DNA from: Macrococcoides bohemicum
GTDB lineage: Bacteria; Bacillota; Bacilli; Staphylococcales; Staphylococcaceae
Direction: 5' to 3' (one strand)
Assembly: GCF_042658685.1 (NCBI RefSeq)
Contig: NZ_JBHSQY010000001.1
DNA length: 64,000 nt
Under the pieces are notes generated by a model. That model was not told where the DNA came from. It did not search any database and saw only the letters and a list, made by a program, of their open reading frames with translations. The translations under genes were made by a program, and so were the position numbers. Numbering within the stretch: the stretch's first letter is position 1; each line of letters starts with the position of its first letter. Shown here in pieces: positions 1-8,406 of this stretch.

Positions 1-35
1 AGTTGATGGTCTGCGTAATTACTTTTTATATTAAC

Positions 36-64
36 TTGACTTTAGTAGATTAACTTAGTAATAT
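36..64 (+). promoter_or_regulatory. sigma-A promoter of the hisS-aspS leader
   Basis: TTGACT at 36-41 and TAATAT at 59-64 are separated by 17 bp, a near-consensus vegetative promoter. It sits at the start of the hisS leader region, so the transcript should begin near 71 and run through the T-box into hisS. Confidence 0.75.
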
Positions 65-70
65 AAACCT

Positions 71-324
71 ATTCAAACTTAACAAATGCCGTTTTAGTCT
101 ATCATTTATAGGAAATTTATTGAATAGAGACATCTATCCTGCTGAAATTAGATGATAAATTCTTATAAGATGTAACAATAGATGAGGCTGTGATATCAAA
201 GTATCACCGATTTACATGCGTTAAATGTACTAGAGTGGGTACATTTGTACCAATTAGGGTGGCAACACGGAAAATTTTACGTCCCTTATGCATTATTTAT
301 GATGCATAAGGGACTTATTTTTTT
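71..324 (+). promoter_or_regulatory. T-box riboswitch leader of hisS-aspS
   Basis: The conserved T-box sequence AGGGTGGCAACACGG lies at 256-270. A strong intrinsic terminator follows: the 281-293 arm pairs with 302-314, then a U-run at 315-324. Smaller hairpins precede it (190-195 with 202-207; 238-242 with 248-252). By known T-box logic, uncharged tRNA stabilises the antiterminator and allows read-through into hisS. I could not fix the His specifier codon with confidence, so the fold of stem I is left open. Confidence 0.85.
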
Positions 325-337
325 AGGAGGAAAATAA

Positions 338-1600
338 ATGATTAATATACCAAGAGGAACACAGGATATTTTACCTACAGAAACTCCAAAATGGCGATAT
401 ATTGAAGATAGATTACATGCAATAGCTGCATCGTTTAACTATAAAGAAATTCGAACACCAATATTTGAATCAACTGATTTATTTGCAAGAGGTGTCGGTG
501 ATACGACAGACATTGTACAAAAAGAAATGTATACGTTTATGGATAAAGGTAATCGAAGCATTACATTACGTCCTGAAGGCACAGCAGCTGTGGTCAGAAG
601 TTATATCGAGAATAAAATGAATGGTGATGCGAATCAACCGGTTAAATTATATTATAATGGTCCGATGTTCCGTTATGAACGCAAGCAAAAAGGACGTTAT
701 CGTCAATTCGTTCAATTTGGTGTAGAAGCAATAGGAGCAGAAAATCCTGCCATGGATGCTGAAGTTATTCACATGGTGTATTCGATCTATAAATCATTTG
801 GCTTACAACACGTAAAAATTGTATTAAATTCAATCGGTGATCTGGAAAGCCGTAACATTTATAAAGAGGCATTAGTTAAACATTTCGAACCACATATCGA
901 GCACTTCTGTAATGATTGTAAAAATCGATTACACACAAATCCAATGCGCATTCTTGATTGTAAAGTTGACCGTGATCAACCATCAGTTAAAAATGCACCA
1001 AAAATAACGGAATTCTTAAATGATTATTCTTTAAATTACTACAACGAAGTTAAACGTTATTTAGATATTTTAGAAATACCTTATGTAGAGGACGCAAATT
1101 TAGTGCGTGGCTTAGACTACTATACTCATACTGCATTTGAAGTAATGAGTGACGCTGAAGGGTTCGGTGCAATTACGACATTATGTGGCGGTGGGCGCTA
1201 CAATGGATTGTTAGAAATGCTAGAAGGTCCGAAAGAGACGGGGATTGGATTTGCTCTAAGTATTGAACGTCTGTTACTTGCGATCGAAGCGGAAGGTATT
1301 GAGCTTGAAACCGAAGATGCTATCGACCTTTATATTGTTACAATGCCTGAAACAGTGGATGCCGGTATTAAGATTTTAGCGGATTTACGTAACAACGGTA
1401 TTAAAGTTGATATCGACTATTTAAACCGTAAAATGAAAGGACAAATGAAACAGGCTGACCGTATTCATGCCAAAAATACGATAGTGCTTGGTTCAAATGA
1501 ACTTGAAAGCGGTAAGATAAATGTGAAATCGATGAAAACTGGTGAAAGTACCGAAATTGAGATTGAAAAACTAGCATCATTCATAAAAGGAGAAAGATAA
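338..1600 (+). CDS. hisS: histidyl-tRNA synthetase
   Basis: Class II aminoacyl-tRNA synthetase of 420 residues that charges tRNA-His in the cytoplasm. Visible motifs are LRPEGTA (77-83), motif 2 FRYERKQKGRYRQF (111-124), the histidine-specific RGLDYYTHTAFE (257-268) and motif 3 GIGFALSIERLL (302-313), followed by an anticodon-binding domain. The ATG at 338 follows an AGGAGG site just downstream of the leader terminator. aspS starts one base after its stop, so the two are co-transcribed under the T-box. Length is normal for the family. Confidence 0.98.
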   Translation: MINIPRGTQDILPTETPKWRYIEDRLHAIAASFNYKEIRTPIFESTDLFARGVGDTTDIVQKEMYTFMDKGNRSITLRPEGTAAVVRSYIENKMNGDANQPVKLYYNGPMFRYERKQKGRYRQFVQFGVEAIGAENPAMDAEVIHMVYSIYKSFGLQHVKIVLNSIGDLESRNIYKEALVKHFEPHIEHFCNDCKNRLHTNPMRILDCKVDRDQPSVKNAPKITEFLNDYSLNYYNEVKRYLDILEIPYVEDANLVRGLDYYTHTAFEVMSDAEGFGAITTLCGGGRYNGLLEMLEGPKETGIGFALSIERLLLAIEAEGIELETEDAIDLYIVTMPETVDAGIKILADLRNNGIKVDIDYLNRKMKGQMKQADRIHAKNTIVLGSNELESGKINVKSMKTGESTEIEIEKLASFIKGER

Positions 1601-1601
1601 C

Positions 1602-3407
1602 ATGGATAAAAGAACAACATACTGTGGGTTAGTTACAGAAGAATATATAGGACAAGAAGTTGTACTCAAAGGATGGGTACAAAAAAGACGAGATTTAGGT
1701 GGATTAATTTTCATTGATTTACGTGATAGAGAAGGTATCGTGCAAGTTGTATTCAATCCAGATTTCTCTCAAGATGCATTAGCAATAGCAGAAATGATTC
1801 GTTCTGAGTACGTTGTTGAAGTAAGAGGAAAAGTAACGGAGCGAGATGCAGCTGTTGTAAATCCCAAAATCAAAACTGGAAAAATTGAAGTTCAGGTTGC
1901 TGAAGTTAACATCATCAATAAATCTGAGACACCGCCATTCCAAATCGAAGCAGAAACTGATATTTCTGAGGATATCCGTTTAAAATATCGTTACTTAGAT
2001 TTACGTCGTGAACCACTTGCGAATACGTTTAAGATGCGCCATCAAATTACACGTGCTGTTCGTAACTATTTGGATGAATCAGGATTTTATGAAGTTGAGA
2101 CGCCAGTACTTACAAAGTCAACACCAGAAGGAGCACGTGACTATCTAGTGCCTTCACGTGTGCAGGAAGGTAAATTCTTTGCCTTGCCCCAATCACCACA
2201 AATATTTAAACAGTTATTAATGATTGGTGGATTCGATAAATACTATCAAATCGTTAAATGTTTCCGAGATGAAGATTTACGTGCGGACCGTCAACCTGAA
2301 TTTACTCAAATCGATATCGAGATGAGTTTCGTTGATCAGGAAGATGTGATGACGATGAATGAAGGTATGCTTGCACGAATTATGAAGGACGTGAAAGGGA
2401 TTGACATTACTACACCATTCCCGCGTATGACATATGCAGAAGCAATGCGCGATTACGGAATTGATAAGCCTGACACACGTTTCGATATGAAATTAAAAAC
2501 ATTAAATAACTTAGCATCAAAAATGGACTTTAAAGTATTTAGTGAAGCAGTGAAAAACGGTGGTGCGGTAAAAGCAATCGTCGTAAAAGGTGTTGCTGAT
2601 AAATATTCAAGAAAAGATATTGATGCTTTACAGGAGTTCGCAAAAATATATGGTGCAAAAGGGCTTGCCTGGGTAAAAGTTGTAGAAGATGGGTTAAATG
2701 GACCCATTGCTAAATTCTTTGACGAAGCAATAACAGCTGAATTAGTTGAACTTACTGATGCTGAAACTGGAGATTTAGTATTATTTGTCGCTGATAAGTT
2801 ATCAGTAGTAAACGCAAGCCTTGCTAACTTACGTAACAAGTTAGGTAAAGATTTAGGATTGATTGATGAGAATAAATTTAATTTCTTATGGGTAACGGAC
2901 TGGCCATTATTTGAATATGACGAAGTGTTAGATCGTTACTTTGCGGCTCACCATCCATTTACTGCACCAAAACCTGAGCATTTAGATTTATTGAAGTCTA
3001 ATCCTGAAGCTGCTGAAGCAAATGCTTATGATGTAGTATTAAATGGTTATGAATTAGGTGGAGGATCAATTCGTATCCATAATCAGGAAGTTCAGGCACA
3101 AATGTTTGAAGCATTAGGTTTTACGAAAGAAGAAGCGGAAGCACAATTTGGTTTCTTGATGAATGCATTTAAATTTGGTGCACCACCACATGGCGGTATT
3201 GCTCTTGGATTAGACAGAATGGTGATGTTACTTGCAGGACGTTCTAACTTGCGTGACGTCATTGCATTCCCTAAAACAGCTTCTGCAACTGATCTTCTTA
3301 CTGAAGCACCAAGTGCAGTTGAAACAGCACAATTAGATGATTTACACATAGCATTAAACATTAAGGAAACTGCTAACGCAGAAGAAGAAAAAGAAGATAC
3401 AAAATAG
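1602..3407 (+). CDS. aspS: aspartyl-tRNA synthetase
   Basis: Class IIb synthetase, 601 residues, charging tRNA-Asp. An N-terminal OB-fold anticodon-binding domain (about 18-100) precedes the catalytic core, with RYLDLRR (130-136), FRDEDLRADRQPEFTQID (221-238) and the C-terminal GIALGLDRMVMLL motif 3. The bacterial GAD insertion lies between motifs 2 and 3. The C-terminus ends in an acidic/basic tail (EEEKEDTK). It is separated from hisS by one base with a GGAGAAAG ribosome site inside the hisS 3' end, so translation is probably coupled. Confidence 0.98.
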   Translation: MDKRTTYCGLVTEEYIGQEVVLKGWVQKRRDLGGLIFIDLRDREGIVQVVFNPDFSQDALAIAEMIRSEYVVEVRGKVTERDAAVVNPKIKTGKIEVQVAEVNIINKSETPPFQIEAETDISEDIRLKYRYLDLRREPLANTFKMRHQITRAVRNYLDESGFYEVETPVLTKSTPEGARDYLVPSRVQEGKFFALPQSPQIFKQLLMIGGFDKYYQIVKCFRDEDLRADRQPEFTQIDIEMSFVDQEDVMTMNEGMLARIMKDVKGIDITTPFPRMTYAEAMRDYGIDKPDTRFDMKLKTLNNLASKMDFKVFSEAVKNGGAVKAIVVKGVADKYSRKDIDALQEFAKIYGAKGLAWVKVVEDGLNGPIAKFFDEAITAELVELTDAETGDLVLFVADKLSVVNASLANLRNKLGKDLGLIDENKFNFLWVTDWPLFEYDEVLDRYFAAHHPFTAPKPEHLDLLKSNPEAAEANAYDVVLNGYELGGGSIRIHNQEVQAQMFEALGFTKEEAEAQFGFLMNAFKFGAPPHGGIALGLDRMVMLLAGRSNLRDVIAFPKTASATDLLTEAPSAVETAQLDDLHIALNIKETANAEEEKEDTK

Positions 3408-3435
3408 TTGCAAATAAATAAATATGTGATATTAT
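3408..3435 (+). promoter_or_regulatory. promoter of 6S RNA
   Basis: TTGCAA (3408-3413) and TATTAT (3430-3435) are separated by 16 bp directly after the aspS stop. This places a start near 3442, where the 6S-like RNA begins. Confidence 0.6.
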
Positions 3436-3441
3436 ATAGTC

Positions 3442-3676
3442 ATAAGATAGGTGTCTGAAGAGTTCGATGTTTGTTTATTCTATTTTGACCTAACACTTTT
3501 TTGATCGGGAGTCTAATAGGTTTTCTTTTAGCGCACACGCCTCAAATGGAGGACTTGCAAAATTAGAAACGGGACACCCACCTGTTTATAACAGGCCAAA
3601 ATGATCAACACTTAAAACGACGGCTCACTTGGATACTATCCGTAAGGCGAGAGACTTTTGTCTCTCGTCTTTTTTT
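3442..3676 (+). ncRNA. ssrS: 6S RNA (RNA polymerase regulator)
   Basis: The non-coding stretch of about 235 nt between aspS and tcdA has its own promoter. It ends in an intrinsic terminator (3648-3654 pairing with 3661-3667, then a run of T). Its position matches the 6S-1 (bsrA) locus of Bacillus between aspS and the tcdA homologue, and its length fits staphylococcal 6S RNA of about 230 nt. 6S RNA mimics an open promoter and binds sigma-A RNA polymerase. Identification rests on synteny, length and promoter/terminator boundaries; a covariance search would settle it. Confidence 0.8.
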
Positions 3677-3741
3677 GTAATGATTAAAGCTTACTAATAT
3701 GATAGGATATATTTATTGACAATAATGAATGGAGAAATGAA

Positions 3742-4506
3742 ATGAAACATCAATTTTCAAGAAATGAACTTGCTTATGGTAAAGAAGGTTTAGAAGCACT
3801 AAAAAACAAGACAGTAATGATATTAGGTGTTGGTGGGGTCGGTTCTTTTGCGGCTGAAGCCCTTGCAAGAACAAATATTGGACACATTATCCTGATTGAT
3901 AAAGATGACGTGGATATCACCAATGTTAACCGTCAAATACATGCGTTAACTACAACAGTTGGTCAGTCAAAAGTCACATTAATGGAAGAGCGTATTAAAC
4001 TCATTAATCCTGAATGTAAAGTTACGCCGCTTCATATGTTCTATACAGATGAAACATATGAGGAGATCTTTAAATATGATATTGATTATGTTGTAGATGC
4101 GAGTGATACGATTATGTATAAAATTCACTTGATGAAAGAATGTTTGAAACGTAACATTAAAATGATTTCAAGTATGGGTGCTGCAAACAAAACAGACCCG
4201 ACACGTTTTAAAATAGTTGATATTTCTAAAACACATACAGATCCTATGGCGAAAGTCATCCGTACAAAATTAAAGAAAGATCGTATTCATAAAGGTATTC
4301 CAGTCGTATTTAGTGATGAAAGCCCAATCGTGATTCGTGAAGATGTAAAAGCATATGTTGGTAATGCCGATGCATCTGTCCGTAAAGCGCAAATGCCACC
4401 ATCAAGTAATGCATTCGTGCCAAGTGTGGTAGGGTTAATCTGTGCCAGCTGGGTTGTCAATGATATATTAAAAGATTTTCCTGTGACACGTGTGAAAGAT
4501 AGATAA
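3742..4506 (+). CDS. tcdA: tRNA threonylcarbamoyladenosine dehydratase
   Basis: E1-like ThiF-family enzyme of 254 residues (also CsdL). It uses ATP to cyclise t6A37 of ANN-decoding tRNAs to ct6A. The nucleotide-binding GVGGVGS motif (29-35), IDKDDVDITNVNRQ and the DASDT segment are those of the TcdA/MoeB fold. The ATG at 3742 follows a GGAG site. The gene stands alone between 6S RNA and a strong terminator. Confidence 0.93.
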   Translation: MKHQFSRNELAYGKEGLEALKNKTVMILGVGGVGSFAAEALARTNIGHIILIDKDDVDITNVNRQIHALTTTVGQSKVTLMEERIKLINPECKVTPLHMFYTDETYEEIFKYDIDYVVDASDTIMYKIHLMKECLKRNIKMISSMGAANKTDPTRFKIVDISKTHTDPMAKVIRTKLKKDRIHKGIPVVFSDESPIVIREDVKAYVGNADASVRKAQMPPSSNAFVPSVVGLICASWVVNDILKDFPVTRVKDR

Positions 4507-4520
4507 TAGTTTCTCTTAAA

Positions 4521-4562
4521 AAAGCTGAAGTAAAATCAATGATGATTTCACTTCAGCTTTTT
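4521..4562 (+). terminator. terminator after tcdA
   Basis: The AAAGCTGAAGT arm (4521-4531) pairs with 4550-4560 around a short AT-rich loop and is followed by T residues. It separates tcdA from the ABC transporter operon. Confidence 0.85.
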
Positions 4563-4572
4563 GTATGATTCA

Positions 4573-4634
4573 ACCTTAAATTTACCTTAAAAGTTGTTGC
4601 CAAAAAGTAAATGACTGGATTTATCATGTATGAT
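4573..4634 (+). promoter_or_regulatory. direct-repeat operator and -10 of the ABC exporter operon
   Basis: The 20-bp element ACCTTAAATTTACCTTAAAA occupies 4573-4592. It is two ACCTTAA half-sites 11 bp apart, the one-turn spacing typical of OmpR-family response regulators. A -10-like TATGAT lies at 4629-4634, 36 bp downstream, with no good -35, which suggests activator dependence. The identical 20-mer occurs at 25918-25937 and 48503-48522 before two other membrane operons. The repeat is seen directly; its function is inferred. Confidence 0.6.
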
Positions 4635-4655
4635 AAATATAACGGAGGTGTAAAA

Positions 4656-5585
4656 ATGGAAGAAAATCAATTTAGTTTACAGGTTAGCAATTTAAATAAG
4701 ACGATTAACAAAAGGCACATTATTAAAGATTTAAACTTTGATGTAAAAAAGGGTGAAGTATTTGGCTTTTTAGGTCCGAATGGTGCTGGTAAAACAACCA
4801 CTATTCGAATGATTGTTGGCCTTACAACACCTACTTCTGGAGATGTTAAAGTTTTTGGACGTTCGGTACTAACGAATCGTAGTGAAGTCATGAAAGATAT
4901 CGGTGCAATCGTTGAGAATCCTGAATTATATCCATTTTTATCTGGTTTAGAGAATTTAAAGCAATTTGCACGCATGCAGACTGGTATTTCAAAAGAAGAT
5001 ATTGATCGTGTTGTCAAGTTAGTTGGGCTTGAAAATCGAATTAAAGAAAAAGTTGGTCGTTATTCATTAGGTATGCGACAACGATTAGGTTTAGCACAAG
5101 CTTTACTGCATAAGCCTAAAATATTGATTTTAGACGAACCGACCAATGGATTAGATCCTTCGGGTATACGTGAAATTCGTGATTATATTAAAAAGCTAGC
5201 ACGAGAAGAAAATATGTCAGTCATTGTATCAAGTCATTTAATGAGCGAAATGGAACTCATGTGTGATCGATTTGGGATTATCAAGAATGGACAGATGATT
5301 CGTATTGAAGATGTCAACACAGTAGTAACTGCAAGTGATGTTGTAAAACATGATTTTCATGTTTATCCAATCGATCAGGCAGTTAAATTCTTAAATGAAA
5401 AAGGTGTGCCATTTAAACTGAACAATGACTTGCTTTCAATAGATATTGCTTCAAAAGATGTGCCGCAACTCATACGTGATTTAGTAAGCACTGATATTGA
5501 TATATATAGTGTAACAAAAGAAAAACTTTCACTTGAAGATCGCTTCATGGCATTAACAAAAGAAGGAGGCGGTAGCATTGTTTAA
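4656..5585 (+). CDS. ABC transporter ATP-binding protein (ABC-2 exporter type)
   Basis: ATPase subunit of 309 residues, peripheral to the membrane. It shows Walker A GPNGAGKTT (40-48), signature SLGMRQ (137-142), Walker B ILILDEP (156-162) and the switch region SSHLMSEMELM. The family resembles BcrA/NatA-type drug or lantibiotic exporters, but the substrate is not readable from the sequence. I place the start at the ATG at 4656 after ACGGAGGTG. An in-frame ATG at 4611 lies upstream of the predicted transcription start. The permease overlaps its 3' end. The direct-repeat operator before it suggests envelope-stress control. Confidence 0.9.
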   Translation: MEENQFSLQVSNLNKTINKRHIIKDLNFDVKKGEVFGFLGPNGAGKTTTIRMIVGLTTPTSGDVKVFGRSVLTNRSEVMKDIGAIVENPELYPFLSGLENLKQFARMQTGISKEDIDRVVKLVGLENRIKEKVGRYSLGMRQRLGLAQALLHKPKILILDEPTNGLDPSGIREIRDYIKKLAREENMSVIVSSHLMSEMELMCDRFGIIKNGQMIRIEDVNTVVTASDVVKHDFHVYPIDQAVKFLNEKGVPFKLNNDLLSIDIASKDVPQLIRDLVSTDIDIYSVTKEKLSLEDRFMALTKEGGGSIV

Positions 5586-6567
5586 GTTAGTAGTTAATGA
5601 ATATAATAAGTATTTTAATCGTCTTGGTACATATATTATGCTGGGTATTATCGTTGCATTTATGATTTTAGGTGCAGTGTTGAACATGCAGTTTGCGAGT
5701 GGTATTGATAATAAGACTTATTCGGATAACTGGAAATCAGAAGTTAAAGAAGATATTTCGAAATATCAGAAACGATTAGCAGAAATCGCTAAAAAACCAG
5801 AAGATAAGAAATCTATGAAAGAATTTACGGATGAAATGACTTTAGGTGACCGAGTAGCTGAATTACAATTCTATCTGAAAAAAGATGTTCAACCACCAGC
5901 AAAGAATAATTTTTATCAGACACTCATAGATACAAATGGTTTTATTTCATTTGTTACAATCATGCTGATTATTATCTGCAGCAGTTTAATGTCACGTGAA
6001 CATCAGCAAGGGACAATTAAGTTGTTATTAATTCGTCCTGCATCTAGATTAAAGATTTTCTTTTCTAAATTTATCTTTGCAATATTAGCATCACTTATAT
6101 TTTTAGGTTTTACATATGTAATGACAGCTATAATCGCTTTCTTTACAACAAAGATGAACCCAACAACTGAACTGGCTGTACAAGGCGATAAAGGTTATAA
6201 GATGATCAATGTATTTGAGTTATTAGGACAACAAATTTTTGCCAACCTTATTTATATTATTACTTTCGCTATCGTCGCTTATGCTTTATCAGTTATTTTT
6301 AAGAATACTGCTTTAAGCTTAGGTGTAACCTTTGCGTTAATGTTCTTCGGGGATTTAATCATTATGTTCCTGCAAGGTAAAACGAAGCTAATTGAATTTT
6401 TATGGCCGGCTAACTGGAACTTATCTCAGTACTTACCGAATAATCCAGCAGAACTAGCAGATAAAGATTTATCATTTGGCTTTAGTTTAACGTATGATAT
6501 TGTAATATTAATAATTATAACAGCAGTTGCAGCGTGGATCTTTAATAAAAGAGATGTAGCAAACTAA
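5578..6567 (+). CDS. ABC-2 type permease
   Basis: Integral membrane partner of the preceding ATPase, 329 residues. About six hydrophobic segments can be seen (near 19-40, 118-139, 164-190, 217-245, 250-268 and 302-323), with a polar extracytoplasmic or cytoplasmic stretch after the first. The short LIRPASRLKIFFSKFI stretch preceding the third segment is typical of ABC-2 permeases. Translation begins at TTG 5578, overlapping the ATPase stop by 8 bp and using AAGGAGG in the ATPase tail, so the subunits are translationally coupled. Substrate unknown; bacteriocin/antibiotic or lipid export are the usual roles in this family. Confidence 0.85.
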   Translation: MFKLVVNEYNKYFNRLGTYIMLGIIVAFMILGAVLNMQFASGIDNKTYSDNWKSEVKEDISKYQKRLAEIAKKPEDKKSMKEFTDEMTLGDRVAELQFYLKKDVQPPAKNNFYQTLIDTNGFISFVTIMLIIICSSLMSREHQQGTIKLLLIRPASRLKIFFSKFIFAILASLIFLGFTYVMTAIIAFFTTKMNPTTELAVQGDKGYKMINVFELLGQQIFANLIYIITFAIVAYALSVIFKNTALSLGVTFALMFFGDLIIMFLQGKTKLIEFLWPANWNLSQYLPNNPAELADKDLSFGFSLTYDIVILIIITAVAAWIFNKRDVAN

Positions 6568-6570
6568 TAA

Positions 6571-6604
6571 ACAGGCATTGAGTCATTACTCAATGCCTGT
6601 TTTG
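6571..6604. terminator. bidirectional terminator between permease and rarA
   Basis: A perfect 13-bp inverted repeat (6571-6583 with 6588-6600, loop CATT) is flanked by T on one side and A on the other. It serves the converging permease and rarA, and overlaps the final codons of rarA. Confidence 0.85.
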
Positions 6605-7867
6605 TTGTTGTTTAATATTATCATAAATTTGTTTGAGTTGTTGTTCTGCTTTACTAGTGCGCTTTGGTACATAGTATTGCTTTTTCTTTAGTGTATCCGG
6701 TAAATACTGTTGAGCGATAAATCCTGATTCAGCACTATGAGGATATTGATATCCCACACCATTACCTAAATCTTTCGCACCTTGATAGTGGGCATCTTTT
6801 AAGTGTTTTGGTATGGCACCGATTTTACCGCTTCGTACGTCAGATAATGCAGCGTCAATTGCTGAGATACCAGAATTTGATTTCGGTGATAAACAAAGTT
6901 CGATGACAGCTTGCGCAAGTGGTATGCGTGCTTCGGGAAATCCAAGTCGTTCAGCAGATTCAATCGCAGCAAGCGTTCTTGAGCCTGCTGAAGGAGATGC
7001 GAGTCCGATATCTTCGTAACTGATGACAAGTAAACGTCTGGCTATCGTCGGTAAGTCTCCTCCCTCAATGAGGCGCGCAAGATAATGCAGTGCCGCATCA
7101 ACATCACTACCACGAATAGATTTTTGGAAAGCGCTCATCAAATCATAGTGCATATCACCGTCTTTATCAAATTGAAAGCTGGATTTCTGTAAACAATCTT
7201 TCGCATCTTTTAATGTGATTTTTATTGGATTTTTAGTTTCAGCTGAAAGGATTGCCAGTTCTAATGCATTTAAGCTCGTTCTAATGTCGCCTTGCGCACT
7301 TTGCACGAAATGATTGATTGCTGCTTCATCAATTTCGATATCCTCATTGCCATAACCTTTTTCCTTATCGTTTATCGCTCGAAGTAGGGCAGTATTAATA
7401 TCGATTTCTGTTAAAGGATAAAGCTCAAATATTTGTGTTCTTGATCTTATCGCAGGATTGATTGCATGATATGGATTGCTTGTTGTTGCACCGATTAATA
7501 TAATTTGACCATTTTCGAGATGAGGCAACAGAAAATCCTGTTTCCCTTTATCTAATCGATGAATTTCATCTAAAAGGAGAATAACCTGACCACTCATTTT
7601 AGCTTCTTCAGCTATCATCTGCATATCTTTTTTTGTATTGGTTACTGCGTTTAATTGTCTGAATTTCACTGCTGTACTGCCAGCAATCGCTTTGGCAATA
7701 CTAGTTTTACCTACACCCGGAGGTCCGTAAAGAATCATAGAAGAAAGTCTTTTAGCATTGACCATTCTACGTATAATTCCTTGTTCACCTACAAGATGCT
7801 GCTGTCCAATGACTTCATCAATAGAAGAAGGACGCATTCTATATGCTAAAGGTTCCAATATATTCAC
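6590..7867 (-). CDS. rarA: replication-associated recombination protein A
   Basis: AAA+ ATPase of 425 residues (MgsA/WRNIP1 family) acting at stalled replication forks. Visible: Walker A GPPGVGKTS (48-56), Walker B DEIHR (100-104), sensor/arginine-finger segment near 141-143 (RSR) and the C-terminal oligomerisation region ending in basic and glutamine-rich residues. The start ATG at 7867 has AGGAGTG upstream on the minus strand. It is divergent from cymR across 75 bp. In related genomes it sits beside tcdA; here an ABC operon lies between them. Confidence 0.96.
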   Translation of the reverse strand: MNILEPLAYRMRPSSIDEVIGQQHLVGEQGIIRRMVNAKRLSSMILYGPPGVGKTSIAKAIAGSTAVKFRQLNAVTNTKKDMQMIAEEAKMSGQVILLLDEIHRLDKGKQDFLLPHLENGQIILIGATTSNPYHAINPAIRSRTQIFELYPLTEIDINTALLRAINDKEKGYGNEDIEIDEAAINHFVQSAQGDIRTSLNALELAILSAETKNPIKITLKDAKDCLQKSSFQFDKDGDMHYDLMSAFQKSIRGSDVDAALHYLARLIEGGDLPTIARRLLVISYEDIGLASPSAGSRTLAAIESAERLGFPEARIPLAQAVIELCLSPKSNSGISAIDAALSDVRSGKIGAIPKHLKDAHYQGAKDLGNGVGYQYPHSAESGFIAQQYLPDTLKKKQYYVPKRTSKAEQQLKQIYDNIKQQQNRH

Positions 7868-7905
7868 TCCTTTAATAAAAGTGTACCTTATTTTATGTCA
7901 AAATG

Positions 7906-7914
7906 TGATAAAAT
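7906..7914 (+). promoter_or_regulatory. extended -10 promoter of cymR
   Basis: TGA-TAAAAT (7906-7914) forms an extended -10 about 30 bp before the cymR start. No convincing -35 is seen, as is common for extended -10 promoters. Confidence 0.45.
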
Positions 7915-7942
7915 TGATTTATTGAAAAGGGGCGTAATAATT

Positions 7943-8362
7943 ATGAAAATTTCAACTAAAGGTAGATACGGTTTAACTTTGATGATATCTCTTGCTAAAC
8001 GATATCAGACGAAACCAGTATCATTAAAAATTATCGCTGAAGAAAATAATCTCAGTGATCTGTATTTAGAACAACTTGTAGGTCCGTTAAGAAATGCTGG
8101 TCTCATTAAAAGCGTACGAGGTGCAAAAGGTGGTTACATGTTAATGAAAGCCCCTAAAGAAGTGACAGCAGCAGATATTATCCGTTTACTTGAAGGACCA
8201 ATTACACCTGTAGAAGGTATTGAAGATGAACCCCCAGCTCAAAAGCAATTGTGGATTGATATTCGCGACGCTGTAAAAAAAGTGCTGGATGAAACGACTC
8301 TGGAAGATTTAATGAACTATAAAGAAGATGATATTATCGAAGGATACATGTTCTATATTTAG
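7943..8362 (+). CDS. cymR: Rrf2-family cysteine metabolism repressor
   Basis: DNA-binding regulator of 139 residues. The N-terminal winged helix KISTKGRYGLTLMISLA and the LEQLVGPLRNAGLIKSVRGAKGGY wing are hallmarks of Rrf2. The protein contains no cysteine, so it lacks the Fe-S ligands of IscR/NsrR and fits CymR, which works with CysK to repress sulfur-acquisition genes. The ATG at 7943 has AAAGGGGCG upstream; the longer frame beginning at 7895 would start before the predicted promoter. Its place next to rarA and close to the cysteine desulfurase matches other Firmicutes. Confidence 0.93.
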   Translation: MKISTKGRYGLTLMISLAKRYQTKPVSLKIIAEENNLSDLYLEQLVGPLRNAGLIKSVRGAKGGYMLMKAPKEVTAADIIRLLEGPITPVEGIEDEPPAQKQLWIDIRDAVKKVLDETTLEDLMNYKEDDIIEGYMFYI

Positions 8363-8373
8363 GAATAATCAAA

Positions 8374-8406
8374 AAAATAGTTATCGCATGTGCGATAACT
8401 ATTTTT
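8374..8406. terminator. bidirectional terminator between cymR and the monooxygenase
   Basis: A 15-bp perfect stem (8374-8388 with 8391-8405) has T residues on the plus side and A residues on the other. It serves the two converging genes and overlaps the last codons of the minus-strand gene. Confidence 0.85.

Noticed and set aside
2453..3361. Minus-strand open frames inside aspS
   Set aside because: Serine/alanine-rich shadows of a confident gene, without ribosome sites or domains.
4611..4655. Longer N-terminus for the ABC ATPase
   Set aside because: The segment precedes a perfect ribosome site at 4643-4650 and covers the predicted promoter; the extra residues are not ATPase-like.
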